Assembly: GCF_021555175.1 (NCBI RefSeq) | Contig: NZ_JAKGRW010000054.1 | Location: 120,001-165,385, forward strand | DNA length: 45,385 nt | Source: Nocardioides alcanivorans | GTDB lineage: Bacteria > Actinomycetota > Actinomycetes > Propionibacteriales > Nocardioidaceae | Direction: 5' to 3' | Shown: positions 20,173 through 28,774 of the stretch, piece after piece | Layout of the letters: each line of letters begins with the position of its first letter | How positions within the stretch are numbered: the first letter of the stretch is position 1 | Made by a program: the position numbers and the translations under genes | The notes under the pieces: model-generated | Database searches by the model: none | Told to the model about the DNA's origin: nothing | The model's input: the letters and a program-made list of their open reading frames with translations, nothing else

Positions 20173-21623
20173 CGGACATCGAGACCGACGAGCTGGTCGA
20201 GGAGACCCCGCTGCCCCAGTTGCATCCGTCGCTCGAGGCAGTGTTGATGGTGGCCGACCAGCCGCTCGACCAGCTGACCCTGGCGACCGCCGTCGGGCAC
20301 CCGGTGGATGCCGTCGTGGCAGCGTTGGAGGAGCTCGCCGCCGACTACACGGAGCAGGGACGTGGCTTCGAGCTGCGCAACGTCGCCGGAGGCTGGCGCT
20401 ACTACACCCGTGAGGAGCACGCCGGCGTCGTCGAGACCTTCGTCCTCGAAGGACAACAGTCGCGGCTCACCCAGGCGGCCCTGGAGACACTGGCCGTGGT
20501 GGCCTACAAGCAGCCCGTCTCGCGCGCCCGGGTCTCGGCGATCCGGGGTGTCAACGTCGACGGCGTGATGCGCACCCTGCTGGCCCGCGGCCTGGTCGAG
20601 GAGGCCGGCGCCGACGAGGAGACCGGGGCGAACCTCTATCGCACCAGTTCCTACTTCCTCGAGCGCATCGGCATCACCTCGCTCGACGACCTGCCCGAGC
20701 TGGCTCCGTTCCTGCCCGACATGGAGGACATGGAGGACGACCTCCTCGCCTTCTCCGGAGGCAGCACGGAGACCCCCGTTGCCGAGCCGAGCGCGACCTC
20801 TGATGAGGTGGTTGCGACCGACGCCGCCGGGGCAGCGGTGAGTGACGACGTACGGGGGTGGGGAGTGATCCCCGAGACCGACGAGGACGGACTGATCCGT
20901 CTGCAGAAGCTGCTGGCCCAGTCGGGGGTGGCCTCGCGCCGCAAGTGCGAGGAGCTGATGCTCTCCGGTGTGGTCGAGGTCGACGGAGAGATCGTCACTC
21001 GACTCGGCACCAAGGTCGACCCGCGCACTGCGGTGATCCGCGTCGACGGGCTGCGGCTGCCGCCGATCAGTCCCAACGCCTACCTGGTGCTCAACAAGCC
21101 GCGGGGCGTCGTGTCGACGATGTCCGATCCCGAGGGACGGCCGACGATCAGCGACTACGTGGCCGAGCGGCCGGAGCGGCTCTTCCACGTGGGCCGGCTC
21201 GACACCGACACCACCGGTCTGCTGCTGCTCACCAACGACGGCGAGTTCGCGCACCGGATGGCGCATCCCTCCTACGAGGTCGACAAGACCTATGTCGCCG
21301 AGGTCGACGGCGAAGTCTTCCGCAGCACGTTGAAGAGGTTGCGCGAGGGCGTGGTGCTCGAGGACGGCCCGGTGCAGGTCTCCCAGGTGCGCGTCGTCGA
21401 GACCGGCCGTGGTGCCGCGCAGGGCCGCAGCATCGTCGAGCTCGTGATCCACGAGGGTCGCAACCGCATCGTCCGGCGGTTGCTGGCGGAGGTCGGCCAC
21501 CCGGTACGTCGCCTCACCCGCACCCGGTTCGGCCCGGTGAGCCTGGGGCGGCTCCCCGAGGGCGAGATGCGTGATCTCACCAAGGACGAGCTCGGCACGC
21601 TGTTGGACGCTGCCAAGCTCTGA
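20169..21623 (+). CDS. scpB: ScpB joined in frame to an RluB-type pseudouridine synthase
   Basis: One uninterrupted frame of 484 residues starts at GTG 20169. Residues 1 to about 195 are ScpB, the SMC-ScpA partner, with two winged helices ('LHPSLEAVLMVADQPLDQLT', 'QAALETLAVVAYKQPVSRAR', 'VNVDGVMRTLLARGLVEEAG'). Residues about 196-230 are an Ala/Thr/Glu/Val-rich linker. From about residue 238 an S4 domain begins ('LIRLQKLLAQSGVASRRKCE'), followed by the pseudouridine synthase catalytic motif 'HVGRLDTDTTGLLLLTNDG'. The two are normally separate genes (Rv1710, Rv1711). No stop occurs between them here, so either a true fusion exists or the second half also starts internally at GTG 20838 or 20865. 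Confidence 0.85.
   Translation: MTDIETDELVEETPLPQLHPSLEAVLMVADQPLDQLTLATAVGHPVDAVVAALEELAADYTEQGRGFELRNVAGGWRYYTREEHAGVVETFVLEGQQSRLTQAALETLAVVAYKQPVSRARVSAIRGVNVDGVMRTLLARGLVEEAGADEETGANLYRTSSYFLERIGITSLDDLPELAPFLPDMEDMEDDLLAFSGGSTETPVAEPSATSDEVVATDAAGAAVSDDVRGWGVIPETDEDGLIRLQKLLAQSGVASRRKCEELMLSGVVEVDGEIVTRLGTKVDPRTAVIRVDGLRLPPISPNAYLVLNKPRGVVSTMSDPEGRPTISDYVAERPERLFHVGRLDTDTTGLLLLTNDGEFAHRMAHPSYEVDKTYVAEVDGEVFRSTLKRLREGVVLEDGPVQVSQVRVVETGRGAAQGRSIVELVIHEGRNRIVRRLLAEVGHPVRRLTRTRFGPVSLGRLPEGEMRDLTKDELGTLLDAAKL
20838..21623 (+). CDS. rluB: RluB-type 23S rRNA pseudouridine synthase (second half of the fused frame)
   Basis: This is the C-terminal part of the preceding entry, listed separately because it is a complete enzyme. 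If initiated at GTG 20838 it would have 261 residues, the usual size of actinobacterial RluB-like synthases. It holds an S4 RNA-binding domain (about 17-75), the catalytic Asp in 'GRLDTDTTGLLLL', and 'VIHEGRNRIVRRLLAEVGHP' near the C-terminus, a hallmark of the RsuA/RluB/E/F group. In this group RluB modifies 23S position 2605. Internal initiation cannot be decided from sequence; the ribosome-binding region is only G-rich. Confidence 0.6.
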   Translation: MSDDVRGWGVIPETDEDGLIRLQKLLAQSGVASRRKCEELMLSGVVEVDGEIVTRLGTKVDPRTAVIRVDGLRLPPISPNAYLVLNKPRGVVSTMSDPEGRPTISDYVAERPERLFHVGRLDTDTTGLLLLTNDGEFAHRMAHPSYEVDKTYVAEVDGEVFRSTLKRLREGVVLEDGPVQVSQVRVVETGRGAAQGRSIVELVIHEGRNRIVRRLLAEVGHPVRRLTRTRFGPVSLGRLPEGEMRDLTKDELGTLLDAAKL

Positions 21624-21726
21624 GGCCCGTCACTGAGGCCGCCGTCCCACTTCGTTGCACGTGCAGCGGCGGACCCGGTATAGCCTTGCACCCGCCCGAC
21701 CGCCCACCGATCCGAGGAGCTTGAGA

Positions 21727-22797
21727 GTGCTCGACCGCGCCCTCACCGGCCCCGTCCGGGTCATCGGCACCGGCCTGCTCGGCACGTCCGTCGCACTGGC
21801 GTGCCGCCAGCGCGGGCTCGACGTGTTGCTCTCGGACACCGCGCGCGAGCACGTGCGCACTGCTTCCGGTCTCGGCGCCGGACGCAGTGACGACGGGACG
21901 CCGCCGCAGCTGGTCGTGGTCGCAGTGCCGCCGGACCTGCTCGGCGCGACGATCGTTGCCGCGCTCACCGAGACCGATGCCGTCGTGACCGATGTCGGCA
22001 GCATCAAGTCGCGCCCGCTCGCGGAGGTGCGTGCCGACGTACCTGCCGAGGCGCTGGCGCGTTATGTCGGCAGTCACCCCATGGCGGGCAGCGAACGCTC
22101 CGGCCCGCTTGCGGCCTCGGCTGCCCTCTTCGAGGGCCGACCGTGGGCGATCACCGCGCACGAGTCGGCAAGTCCCGACGCAGTGGCGCTGGTGCGCGAG
22201 CTCGTCGACCTGTGCGGCGCGGTGCCGTTCGAGTTCGGCCCGGAGGAGCACGACCGGGCGGTGGCTCGGGTCTCCCACCTGCCCCACCTGATGTCGGCGC
22301 TCACCGCCGGACGGCTCGCTGGTGCGCCAGCGGGACACCTTGCCCTCTCCGGCCAGGGGTGCGTGACGTGACCCGGATCGCGGGAAGCGACCCCACTTTG
22401 TGGAAGCAGATCATCACCGGCAACGCCGAGGCGCTGGCCGAGCTCCTCGACGACGTCGCCGGCAAGCTCACGGAACTGCGGGAGATCGTGGTGTCCGCCG
22501 ATGCCGAGGCGCTGGCCGTGCTGCTGGCCGAGGGGTGGCGGGCACCCAGGCGATCCCCGGCAAGCACGGCGGTCCGGCCCGACCGACGACGGGCGTCTTC
22601 GTCTCCGTGCCCGACCATGCGGGGAGCTGGCGCGGCTCTTCGCCGACGCCGGCGCCGACGGGGTCAACATCGAAGACGTGCACATCGACCACGATCCGGG
22701 CCGTCCGGTGGGTCTCGTCGAACTCGTGGTGGCGGCCGAACAGGCCGAGCACCTGGTGTCGTCGCTCACGGCGCGCGGTTGGAGCGTCCAGCCCTGA
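21727..22797 (+). pseudogene. tyrA: Prephenate dehydrogenase with C-terminal ACT domain, three frameshifts as sequenced
   Basis: Converts prephenate to 4-hydroxyphenylpyruvate for tyrosine synthesis. From GTG 21727 the NAD-binding domain reads 'VRVIGTGLLGTSVALACRQR', then 'VVTDVGSIKSRPL' and 'YVGSHPMAGSERSGP'. The frame breaks at 22356-22359 and resumes as 'VRDVTRIAGSDPTLWKQI'. It breaks again at 22532-22535, resuming 'VAGTQAIPGKHGG', and at 22621-22624, resuming 'ELARLFADAGADGVNIEDVH' in the ACT domain up to the stop at 22795-22797. Each break is a GGGG run where one extra G restores the frame. About 357 residues would result. The conserved domains on both sides of every break argue for sequencing undercalls. 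Confidence 0.88.
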
Positions 22798-22853
22798 GCG
22801 TGCCGGTGACCGTGTGGGTTCACGTCGGGGCAGGTCGAACGGTGCTTTGTCGG

Positions 22854-22859
22854 TAGGCT
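22854..22859 (+). promoter_or_regulatory. Candidate -10 element for cmk
   Basis: TAGGCT lies about 43 nt before the cmk start in the 104-bp tyrA-cmk gap. No clear -35 is seen. Confidence 0.3.
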
Positions 22860-22901
22860 ACGGCGGAACCAGAGCGCCATCCCCGAGGAAGTAGGCACCG
22901 C

Positions 22902-23579
22902 GTGAACAGCCAGGCCCGCAAGATCGTCATCGCCATCGACGGGCCGTCGGGTTCGGGCAAGTCCAGCACCTCGCGTGGCACCGCGACGCGGCTGGGAATG
23001 CGCTACCTCGACACGGGGGCGATGTTTCGGGCGATGACCTGGTGGATGCTCGAGAGCGGCATCGACGTGCATGACGGCGAGGCCGTGGCGACCGCCGCGG
23101 GACGTCCGTCGATCGTCTCGGGTACCGACCCGCAGGCGCCGACGATCACGGTCGACGGCACCGACGTCGCGGTGGCGATCCGCGGTGAGGCCGTCACCGG
23201 TGCCGTCAGCCCGGTGAGCGCCGTACCCGCAGTGCGCACCCGGCTGCTGGAGTTGCAGCGGGAGGTCATCGGCGCGGGCGACATCGTCGTCGAGGGGCGC
23301 GACATCGGCTCCGTGGTGTGGCCCCAGGCCGAGGTCAAGGTCTACCTGACTGCGGACCCCGCCGCCCGTGCCGCACGTCGTGCGCTGGAAGAAGGGGGCA
23401 GTGATGTCGCCGCGACCCAGCAGTCCCTGCTCGCCCGCGACCGGATCGACTCGGGTCGAGCGACCGCCCCGTTGACGATGCCTGACGGTGCGCACCACAT
23501 CGACACCACGGACTTCACGCTGGACGAGGTGATCGACCAGGTGGTCGCCCTGTCCGAGGCGGTCAAGGATCGGGCGTGA
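22902..23579 (+). CDS. cmk: Cytidylate kinase
   Basis: 225 residues from GTG 22902 with GAGGAAG at 22885-22891. Phosphorylates CMP and dCMP with ATP. The P-loop is 'IAIDGPSGSGKSSTSR' at about residues 9-24, followed by 'YLDTGAMFRAMTWW' (substrate-binding) and 'IVVEGRDIGSVVWPQAEVK', typical of Cmk. The C-terminal 'HHIDTTDFTLDEVIDQVV' is also diagnostic. It overlaps the start of plsC by 4 nt (GTGA). Confidence 0.95.
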   Translation: MNSQARKIVIAIDGPSGSGKSSTSRGTATRLGMRYLDTGAMFRAMTWWMLESGIDVHDGEAVATAAGRPSIVSGTDPQAPTITVDGTDVAVAIRGEAVTGAVSPVSAVPAVRTRLLELQREVIGAGDIVVEGRDIGSVVWPQAEVKVYLTADPAARAARRALEEGGSDVAATQQSLLARDRIDSGRATAPLTMPDGAHHIDTTDFTLDEVIDQVVALSEAVKDRA

Positions 23580-24313
23580 CCTCGGGCGACCTTCCGCACA
23601 CGCATGGCGTGCCGCTGCCGGCACGGCGGTTGCTGCACCGGGGTCGTCCGGCCTCGCGGCGGATCATCGAGTCCTGGTGGGACGTGCACGTGCATCGTGC
23701 CGAGCTCGTGCCCACGACCGGACCGGTGATCGTCGCCGGCAACCACATCGGCGTCGCAGACGGACCGTTGCTCGCCATCCTGGGACCGAGACCGGTGCAC
23801 GCGTTGACGAAGCGCGAGATGTTTGACAAGGCGGGCGGGTTCTTCCGTGCCAGTGGCCAGATCCCCCTGGATCGGGAGCACGCGGACCCCAGGGCGGTGA
23901 AGATGGCGGTGGCAGTGCTGCGCGACGGCGGTTGCGTGGGGATCTTTCCGGAGGGCACCCGCGGTCCGGGCGACTTCCCGCGGTTCCACAGCGGCGCGGC
24001 GTACCTGGCACTGGTGACCGGGGCGCCCGTCGTACCCGTCTCGTTCTTCGGCACCCGGGATCCGGGTGCCGGCAGCAGTTCCGTGCCACCGCGTGGTACC
24101 CGCGTCGACATGGTGCACGGGGAGCCCTTCCGGGTCGCCGCCACACCGTGGCCGAGGACACGGGAACAAGTCGATGCCACCACGACGTTGCTCAAGGAGC
24201 ACATGGTGGCGCAATTGGAGGCAGCGCAATCCCTGACCGGGCGTCTCCTGCCCGGGCCGCTGCCCACAGACCACCCCGATGACGGCAGAACTCCGTCAGG
24301 ACGAGGAGCATGA
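23576..24313 (+). CDS. 1-acyl-sn-glycerol-3-phosphate acyltransferase (PlsC family)
   Basis: 245 residues from GTG 23576. The catalytic NHx4D motif is 'NHIGVAD' near residue 61, and the substrate motif 'IFPEGTRGPGDFPRFHSG' lies near residue 123, with 'APVVPVSFFG' after it. It transfers an acyl chain to lysophosphatidate at the membrane. There is no obvious transmembrane helix, so it is probably membrane-associated. The C-terminus is Pro/Arg-rich. In actinobacteria this gene is often found between cmk and der, as here. It overlaps der by 4 nt. Confidence 0.9.
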   Translation: MTSGDLPHTHGVPLPARRLLHRGRPASRRIIESWWDVHVHRAELVPTTGPVIVAGNHIGVADGPLLAILGPRPVHALTKREMFDKAGGFFRASGQIPLDREHADPRAVKMAVAVLRDGGCVGIFPEGTRGPGDFPRFHSGAAYLALVTGAPVVPVSFFGTRDPGAGSSSVPPRGTRVDMVHGEPFRVAATPWPRTREQVDATTTLLKEHMVAQLEAAQSLTGRLLPGPLPTDHPDDGRTPSGRGA

Positions 24314-25668
24314 TGAACGACCAGATCGAGCCTGTCAGCGACCAGACGGGACCTACGCCCGTGTTGGCCGTGGTGGGTCGCCCCAACGTGGGCAAGTCCA
24401 CGCTGGTCAACCGGATCATCGGCCGTCGCGAGGCGGTCGTCGAGGACCGTCCCGGCGTCACGCGTGACCGGGTCTCCTACGACGCCAACTGGAACGGGCG
24501 CGCTTTCACCGTCGTCGACACCGGCGGTTGGGACCCCGACGCCCGTGGCCTCGCCGAGCGGATCGCCGCACAGGCGGAGATCGCCGTCAGCCTCGCCGAC
24601 GCCGTGCTCTTCGTCGTCGACGCGACCGTGGGCATCACCGACGCCGACGAGGCCGTCGTGAAGATCCTGCGCAAGGCCGACAAGCCCGTGGTGTTGGCCG
24701 CCAACAAGGTGGATGCGCAGCACCTCGAGAACGAGGCCTACGGTCTCTGGAACCTCGGCCTGGGCGAGCCGCACCCGATCTCCGCGGCGCACGGCCGCGG
24801 CACCGGCGACCTGCTCGACGCCGTGCTCGAGGCGCTCCCGGAGACCCCGGAGCACGGCTTCGGTGAAGTCGGTGGTCCGCGCCGTGTCGCGCTGGTCGGC
24901 AAGCCCAACGTCGGCAAGTCGTCGCTGCTCAACAAGCTTGCGGGGGAGGAGCGGGTGGTCGTCGACAACGTGGCGGGCACCACCGTCGATCCTGTCGACG
25001 AGCTGATCCAGCTGGGCGGCAAGGAGTGGCGGTTCATCGACACCGCCGGCATCCGCAAGCGGGTCAAGGAGGCGTCGGGCCACGAGTACTACGCCTCCCT
25101 GCGTACGGCGAGCGCCATCGAGCGCGCGGAGGTCGCGGTGCTGCTGGTCGACGGCTCGATGTCGATCTCGGAGCAGGACCAGCGCATCATCCAGACCGTG
25201 CGCGACGCCGGCCGCGCGTTGGTCATCGCGTTCAACAAGTGGGACCTCGTCGACGAGGAGCGCCGCTACTACCTGGACCGCGAGATCGAGCGCGAGCTGG
25301 TGCAGGTGCAGTGGGCGCCGCGGATCAACATCACGGCTCGCACCGGGTGGCACGTCGACCGGCTGGTGCCGGCGATCGAGCGTGCGCTGGAGGGTTGGGA
25401 GACCCGGATCTCGACCGGCCAGCTCAACGCCTTCCTGGGGCGTCTGGTCCAGGAACACCCGCACCCCGTGCGCGGCGGCAAGCAGCCCAAGATCCTCTTC
25501 GGCACGCAGGCGCAGAGCGCGCCCCCGACGTTCATCCTCTTCACCAGCGGCAAGCTGGACGCCGGCTACGAGCGCTTCATCGAGCGCCGCCTGCGTGAGG
25601 AGTTCGGCTTCGTGGGTACGCCGATCGAGCTGCAGGTGCGCCCGCGCGAGAAGCGCAAGCGCACCTGA
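24310..25668 (+). CDS. der: Ribosome biogenesis GTPase Der (EngA)
   Basis: 452 residues from ATG 24310 (a second ATG follows at 24313). Two tandem GTPase domains are visible. The first has 'VGRPNVGKSTLVNRI', 'DTGGW' and 'ANKVD'. The second has 'VGKPNVGKSSLLNKL', 'DTAGIRKR' and 'FNKWD'. The C-terminal KH-like domain ends in the basic 'RPREKRKRT'. Der acts in 50S subunit maturation. It is the last core gene before tRNA-Pro. Confidence 0.97.
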   Translation: MMNDQIEPVSDQTGPTPVLAVVGRPNVGKSTLVNRIIGRREAVVEDRPGVTRDRVSYDANWNGRAFTVVDTGGWDPDARGLAERIAAQAEIAVSLADAVLFVVDATVGITDADEAVVKILRKADKPVVLAANKVDAQHLENEAYGLWNLGLGEPHPISAAHGRGTGDLLDAVLEALPETPEHGFGEVGGPRRVALVGKPNVGKSSLLNKLAGEERVVVDNVAGTTVDPVDELIQLGGKEWRFIDTAGIRKRVKEASGHEYYASLRTASAIERAEVAVLLVDGSMSISEQDQRIIQTVRDAGRALVIAFNKWDLVDEERRYYLDREIERELVQVQWAPRINITARTGWHVDRLVPAIERALEGWETRISTGQLNAFLGRLVQEHPHPVRGGKQPKILFGTQAQSAPPTFILFTSGKLDAGYERFIERRLREEFGFVGTPIELQVRPREKRKRT

Positions 25669-25681
25669 CCCCTGCCCCGGT

Positions 25682-25712
25682 TTGCACTCCTGACCAGGCT
25701 CTGGGGTAAGGT
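25682..25712 (+). promoter_or_regulatory. Promoter of tRNA-Pro
   Basis: TTGCAC at 25682-25687 and TAAGGT at 25707-25712 with a 19-bp spacer. They lie in the 91-bp gap after der, about 48 nt upstream of the mature tRNA. Confidence 0.5.
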
Positions 25713-25759
25713 TCACTCGCTCCTTGAGGGTGGTCTTCGGGCCGCTTGCAGAGGGGCAT

Positions 25760-25833
<74 letters not shown>

Positions 25834-25838
25834 CCGAA

Positions 25839-25881
25839 AAACCGCCTCTGACCAGCGAAAACGCTGAGTCAGAGGCGGTTT
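25839..25881. terminator. Long hairpin terminator between tRNA-Pro and the integrase
   Basis: A perfect 14-bp inverted repeat (AAACCGCCTCTGAC at 25839-25852, GTCAGAGGCGGTTT at 25868-25881) encloses a second 5-bp stem CAGCG/CGCTG with an AAAA loop. It is flanked by A5 on the left and T-rich sequence on the right. It can therefore terminate both the tRNA transcript (plus) and the integrase transcript (minus). Confidence 0.85.
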
Positions 25882-25911
25882 GTATTTGAGTCAGATCGCC
25901 TTATTAACCAC

Positions 25912-27114
25912 TTATTCACCATTTATTGCCGGCGGGTCGTCCTCGGCGGGTTGGGCAAGTTCGTCGAGCACGTGCGCGACGTCGGCAGCGATTTCTGGCT
26001 TCGAGATGTAGAACTGCCGGGTGATCACCGGCGAGGAATGCCCGAGCTGCTTGGCGGCGGTCTCTGCTCCTACTCGTTCCGCGACAAGGGTCGCCACTGT
26101 CTTGCGGAAGGTGTGCGGGGTGACCCACTCCAGCCCGGTGTCCTTGCGGATCTGCCTCCAGCGACGCTCGACGTTGGTGACCTGATGCCAGGTGCCGTTG
26201 CGGGTCGCAAACACTGGTGCTTCTGGAGCGGCGTCAGCAGCAACCGAAAGTCGGCGTACGAGCACTGCGGCTGCGAAGTTAGGAATGATCACGGTCCGCA
26301 GGCTGGAATCGGACTTGGGGCTGGGCTTGCGGTAGGTCCCCTTGCCGGGCTCGGTCTTGACTGTCCCGCTGATCGTGACCTTGGGACGGTCGCCGTCGAG
26401 GTCGACGTCAATCCACCGCAGCGCGAGGATCTCCCCAATCCTCGCCCCGGTGGCGAGCATGAGGTCGATAATGTCGGCCATGTCGCTGTTGGCCTTCGGC
26501 CCCGGGCGACTCTGGTCGGCCCAACTGCTGAGGGCCGTGCGCACGGCTTCAAGGTCACTGGCGCTCAACGAGCGTGGCTCAGCCTTCTCCCGGTGCAGAC
26601 GAGACGTCTGCTGCACGGGATTGGTGACGAGCGCATCGTGACGCACCGCGAGGCTGAGCATTGCGCCCAGGACGACCTTCGTCTTGCGCTGCCGGCTCGC
26701 GCTGACGGACCGCAGGCGGATGAGGAAGAGGTCGAGGCGACTCGTGGTCGCCTCGCGCAGCCGGAGGCCACCCAATCCGGGGTGCACGACCTTGTCGAGC
26801 ACGCGCTGGTATTCATTGATCGTTGTGTTCTCAAGCCGGCCTTCGTCGCGAAGAAATTTGATCCAGATCGCGCCGAGCTTCGCGATCGTCGTTTCAGCCG
26901 TGATCGACTGTTCCGTGGGTGCTTTGCGCTCAGCGAGCTTCGCCCGGAGGGCACGTTCGGCGGCTGCCTTGGTGGTTCCGGTTGCTGTGACTTGGCGTGT
27001 CATGCCGTCCGCGTCCCGAATCCGGGTGCGAGCTCGGTAGGCGCCGTCGCGCACCCGGAATGTATGGATCGATCCCCAGGTGCCCAAGTCAGTAGGCGGT
27101 CGTCCGCTTCCCAT
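25912..27114 (-). CDS. int: Site-specific tyrosine integrase of the element
   Basis: 400 residues. The N-terminal arm-binding domain contains 'VRDGAYRARTRIRDADG'. A SAM-like core-binding domain covers about 75-165. The catalytic domain has Arg225 in 'TGARIGE', His334 and Arg337 in 'HTFRK', His359 in 'LGHSS' and the nucleophile Tyr369 in 'QFYISKP', a complete R-H-R-H-Y set. It lies immediately downstream of tRNA-Pro, transcribed towards it, and catalyses integration and excision of the element. The excisionase gene is 15 bp upstream, suggesting one operon. Confidence 0.95.
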   Translation of the reverse strand: MGSGRPPTDLGTWGSIHTFRVRDGAYRARTRIRDADGMTRQVTATGTTKAAAERALRAKLAERKAPTEQSITAETTIAKLGAIWIKFLRDEGRLENTTINEYQRVLDKVVHPGLGGLRLREATTSRLDLFLIRLRSVSASRQRKTKVVLGAMLSLAVRHDALVTNPVQQTSRLHREKAEPRSLSASDLEAVRTALSSWADQSRPGPKANSDMADIIDLMLATGARIGEILALRWIDVDLDGDRPKVTISGTVKTEPGKGTYRKPSPKSDSSLRTVIIPNFAAAVLVRRLSVAADAAPEAPVFATRNGTWHQVTNVERRWRQIRKDTGLEWVTPHTFRKTVATLVAERVGAETAAKQLGHSSPVITRQFYISKPEIAADVAHVLDELAQPAEDDPPAINGE

Positions 27115-27129
27115 GGTTTGATCCTCCCT

Positions 27130-27408
27130 TCACCGAGGTGCGCTGGCACGGGACAGAGATACGCCGACGTCAGAGTCGCCCGACGTGACCGACTGTCCGT
27201 CGACGGACTCGATGTGTTCGTTCACCCAGGCATCCAAGTCGGCACGTCGGTAGCGCAAGCAGCTGCCGAACCGCACGGCCGGCGGGCCGTATCCCGCGCG
27301 GCGGGTGCGCCACGTGTAAAGCGTCGCCTTCGGGATGGACAGGTACTTCGCGGCTTGGTCGATGGTGAGGATGTCGGACTCCTCGGTCGTTTCGATGGTC
27401 GAACTCAT
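27130..27408 (-). CDS. Excisionase / AlpA-like helix-turn-helix protein
   Basis: 92 residues. The start is placed at ATG 27408, 6 nt after AAGGAG; a tandem ATG at 27411 is the alternative. The MerR/AlpA-type winged HTH reads 'ILTIDQAAKYLSIPKATLYT', then 'WRTRR' and 'VRFGSCLRYRRADLDAWV', the common pattern of ICE and prophage excisionases. It probably binds the att arms and biases recombination towards excision. It is encoded just upstream of int on the same strand. Confidence 0.85.
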   Translation of the reverse strand: MSSTIETTEESDILTIDQAAKYLSIPKATLYTWRTRRAGYGPPAVRFGSCLRYRRADLDAWVNEHIESVDGQSVTSGDSDVGVSLSRASAPR

Positions 27409-27484
27409 CATGTTCTCCTTGGCGTGGGTGAGAACGGGATAGTCCTCACGAGTAGAGGTGTGCTGGTTGTCGCGTGGCTGCTGG

Positions 27485-28774
27485 TCACAGGCCGGGCGGG
27501 ACACGTTGACTCACTCCTTCCTGACGGGGGTGTGGGATCGAGTTCGCGAAGGTGGCTCTCTCGGTCGCGCACGTGGGCGACACGGGGGCAGGCCTGGCAG
27601 GGGCGCGGAGTCGTTGGTCGACGGTGACCAGGAGTTGGGCTCGCTGCGGGACATCGAGCGGGATGTGGCGGGAGCGCTGTTGCTTGACCGCGCCTCCGCC
27701 GGGGGTGAGGTCAACGCGGGGGATGCCGACGCGGATGAGGTAGCTGCGGTCGTCGGCGCCGGCCTTGATGGTGTGGGCGATGCGGCGGTCGATGTGGATA
27801 AACAGCGCGTCGAGGTGTCGCAGTGCCCGCGGCTCGACAGGGGTGCTGGGGCTGAGGGTCCGAGCACGGGAGGCGGCGAGTGCGCCTTGAGCGGCGGCGA
27901 CGCCGTGGCCAATGAGACCGCGCAGGTTGCGGGACTGGTCGATCAGGAGTGCGTACGTGCTGGCTCGTTCGGCCCACCTGACGGCGAGTTCTCGACCACC
28001 TCTCACGGCCGGGGCGAGAGCGGCAGCGTGGTGGGAGACGATGCGTTGGGAATCCAGGATCAGCCGCAGGCTGTGGCCATCGGGTTGGTAGCGGAGTCGC
28101 ACGAGGAGGTTGTTCTCTGCCTGCAGGACACCGCCCAGTCCGGGAAGGGTGGGTCCGTCGGCCAGACGTACGGGTGGACGCCAGCCGCGCCGGTCCACGC
28201 TGTAGTCCGGTTCGCCGTAGCCGGCGTGCGCGGCGCAGACGACGGCAGCCCGTCCGAGCAGGTCCGCTTCGGCGATCGGTTCCCAGCCGCGAACGGCTGC
28301 CGTGGAGCGGCGGTCGAGGCCGGTGAGGGCGCGGGTGATCTCGGCGGCGTCCTTGAGGACAGTCATCGCCTGCTCCTCAGTGACTTCGGCATAGGTGAGG
28401 CCTGCAGGGAAGTCATGCTCACCAAGGGCGGCACCTTTCGCTGCTTGTCGCCACAGATCGACGACGTGATGCGGGTGTGGCGTGGCCAGTTGCTCGACGG
28501 TCGGCAGGGGAGCGGAGTAGCTGGCGCGCGTTTCTGTGAGCCGGACGCGTAGTTCCTCGGCCGGTCCGCGGGTGCGCGGCGTTGTCCCGCCGCCCTCAGT
28601 GCTGGGGTTCGACGCTCGGACGGCTTGTTGGCACCACACGGTGATGCTGTGGCGGAAAGACCCGATCAACTGGATGGCATCGGCAGGCAAGTCGTCGACG
28701 CCGCGGCTGGCACGGCCCAACTGCATCAGGGTGCCGAGCGCTTCCCGCATGAGGGCAGTGTTCTCGCCGTACAT
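27485..28774 (-). CDS. Conserved hypothetical ICE protein
   Basis: 429 residues from ATG 28774, which overlaps the upstream gene's stop by one base. No domain is recognised. The sequence is Arg- and Ala-rich and mostly helical, with a Trp-containing N-terminal region ('FRHSITVWCQQAV'), a central 'DRRGWRPPVRLADGPTLPGL' and a Pro/Arg-rich tail. No signal peptide or membrane segment is seen, so it is probably cytosolic. Its place between the excisionase and the SSB/DUF4913 genes suggests a role in element maintenance or DNA processing; this is not shown by any motif. Confidence 0.7.
   Translation of the reverse strand: MYGENTALMREALGTLMQLGRASRGVDDLPADAIQLIGSFRHSITVWCQQAVRASNPSTEGGGTTPRTRGPAEELRVRLTETRASYSAPLPTVEQLATPHPHHVVDLWRQAAKGAALGEHDFPAGLTYAEVTEEQAMTVLKDAAEITRALTGLDRRSTAAVRGWEPIAEADLLGRAAVVCAAHAGYGEPDYSVDRRGWRPPVRLADGPTLPGLGGVLQAENNLLVRLRYQPDGHSLRLILDSQRIVSHHAAALAPAVRGGRELAVRWAERASTYALLIDQSRNLRGLIGHGVAAAQGALAASRARTLSPSTPVEPRALRHLDALFIHIDRRIAHTIKAGADDRSYLIRVGIPRVDLTPGGGAVKQQRSRHIPLDVPQRAQLLVTVDQRLRAPARPAPVSPTCATERATFANSIPHPRQEGVSQRVPPGL

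Noticed and set aside
25951..27627. 558-codon plus-strand open frame across integrase and excisionase
   Set aside because: The minus-strand integrase has all five catalytic residues and the excisionase has a ribosome-binding site; the plus frame has no domain.
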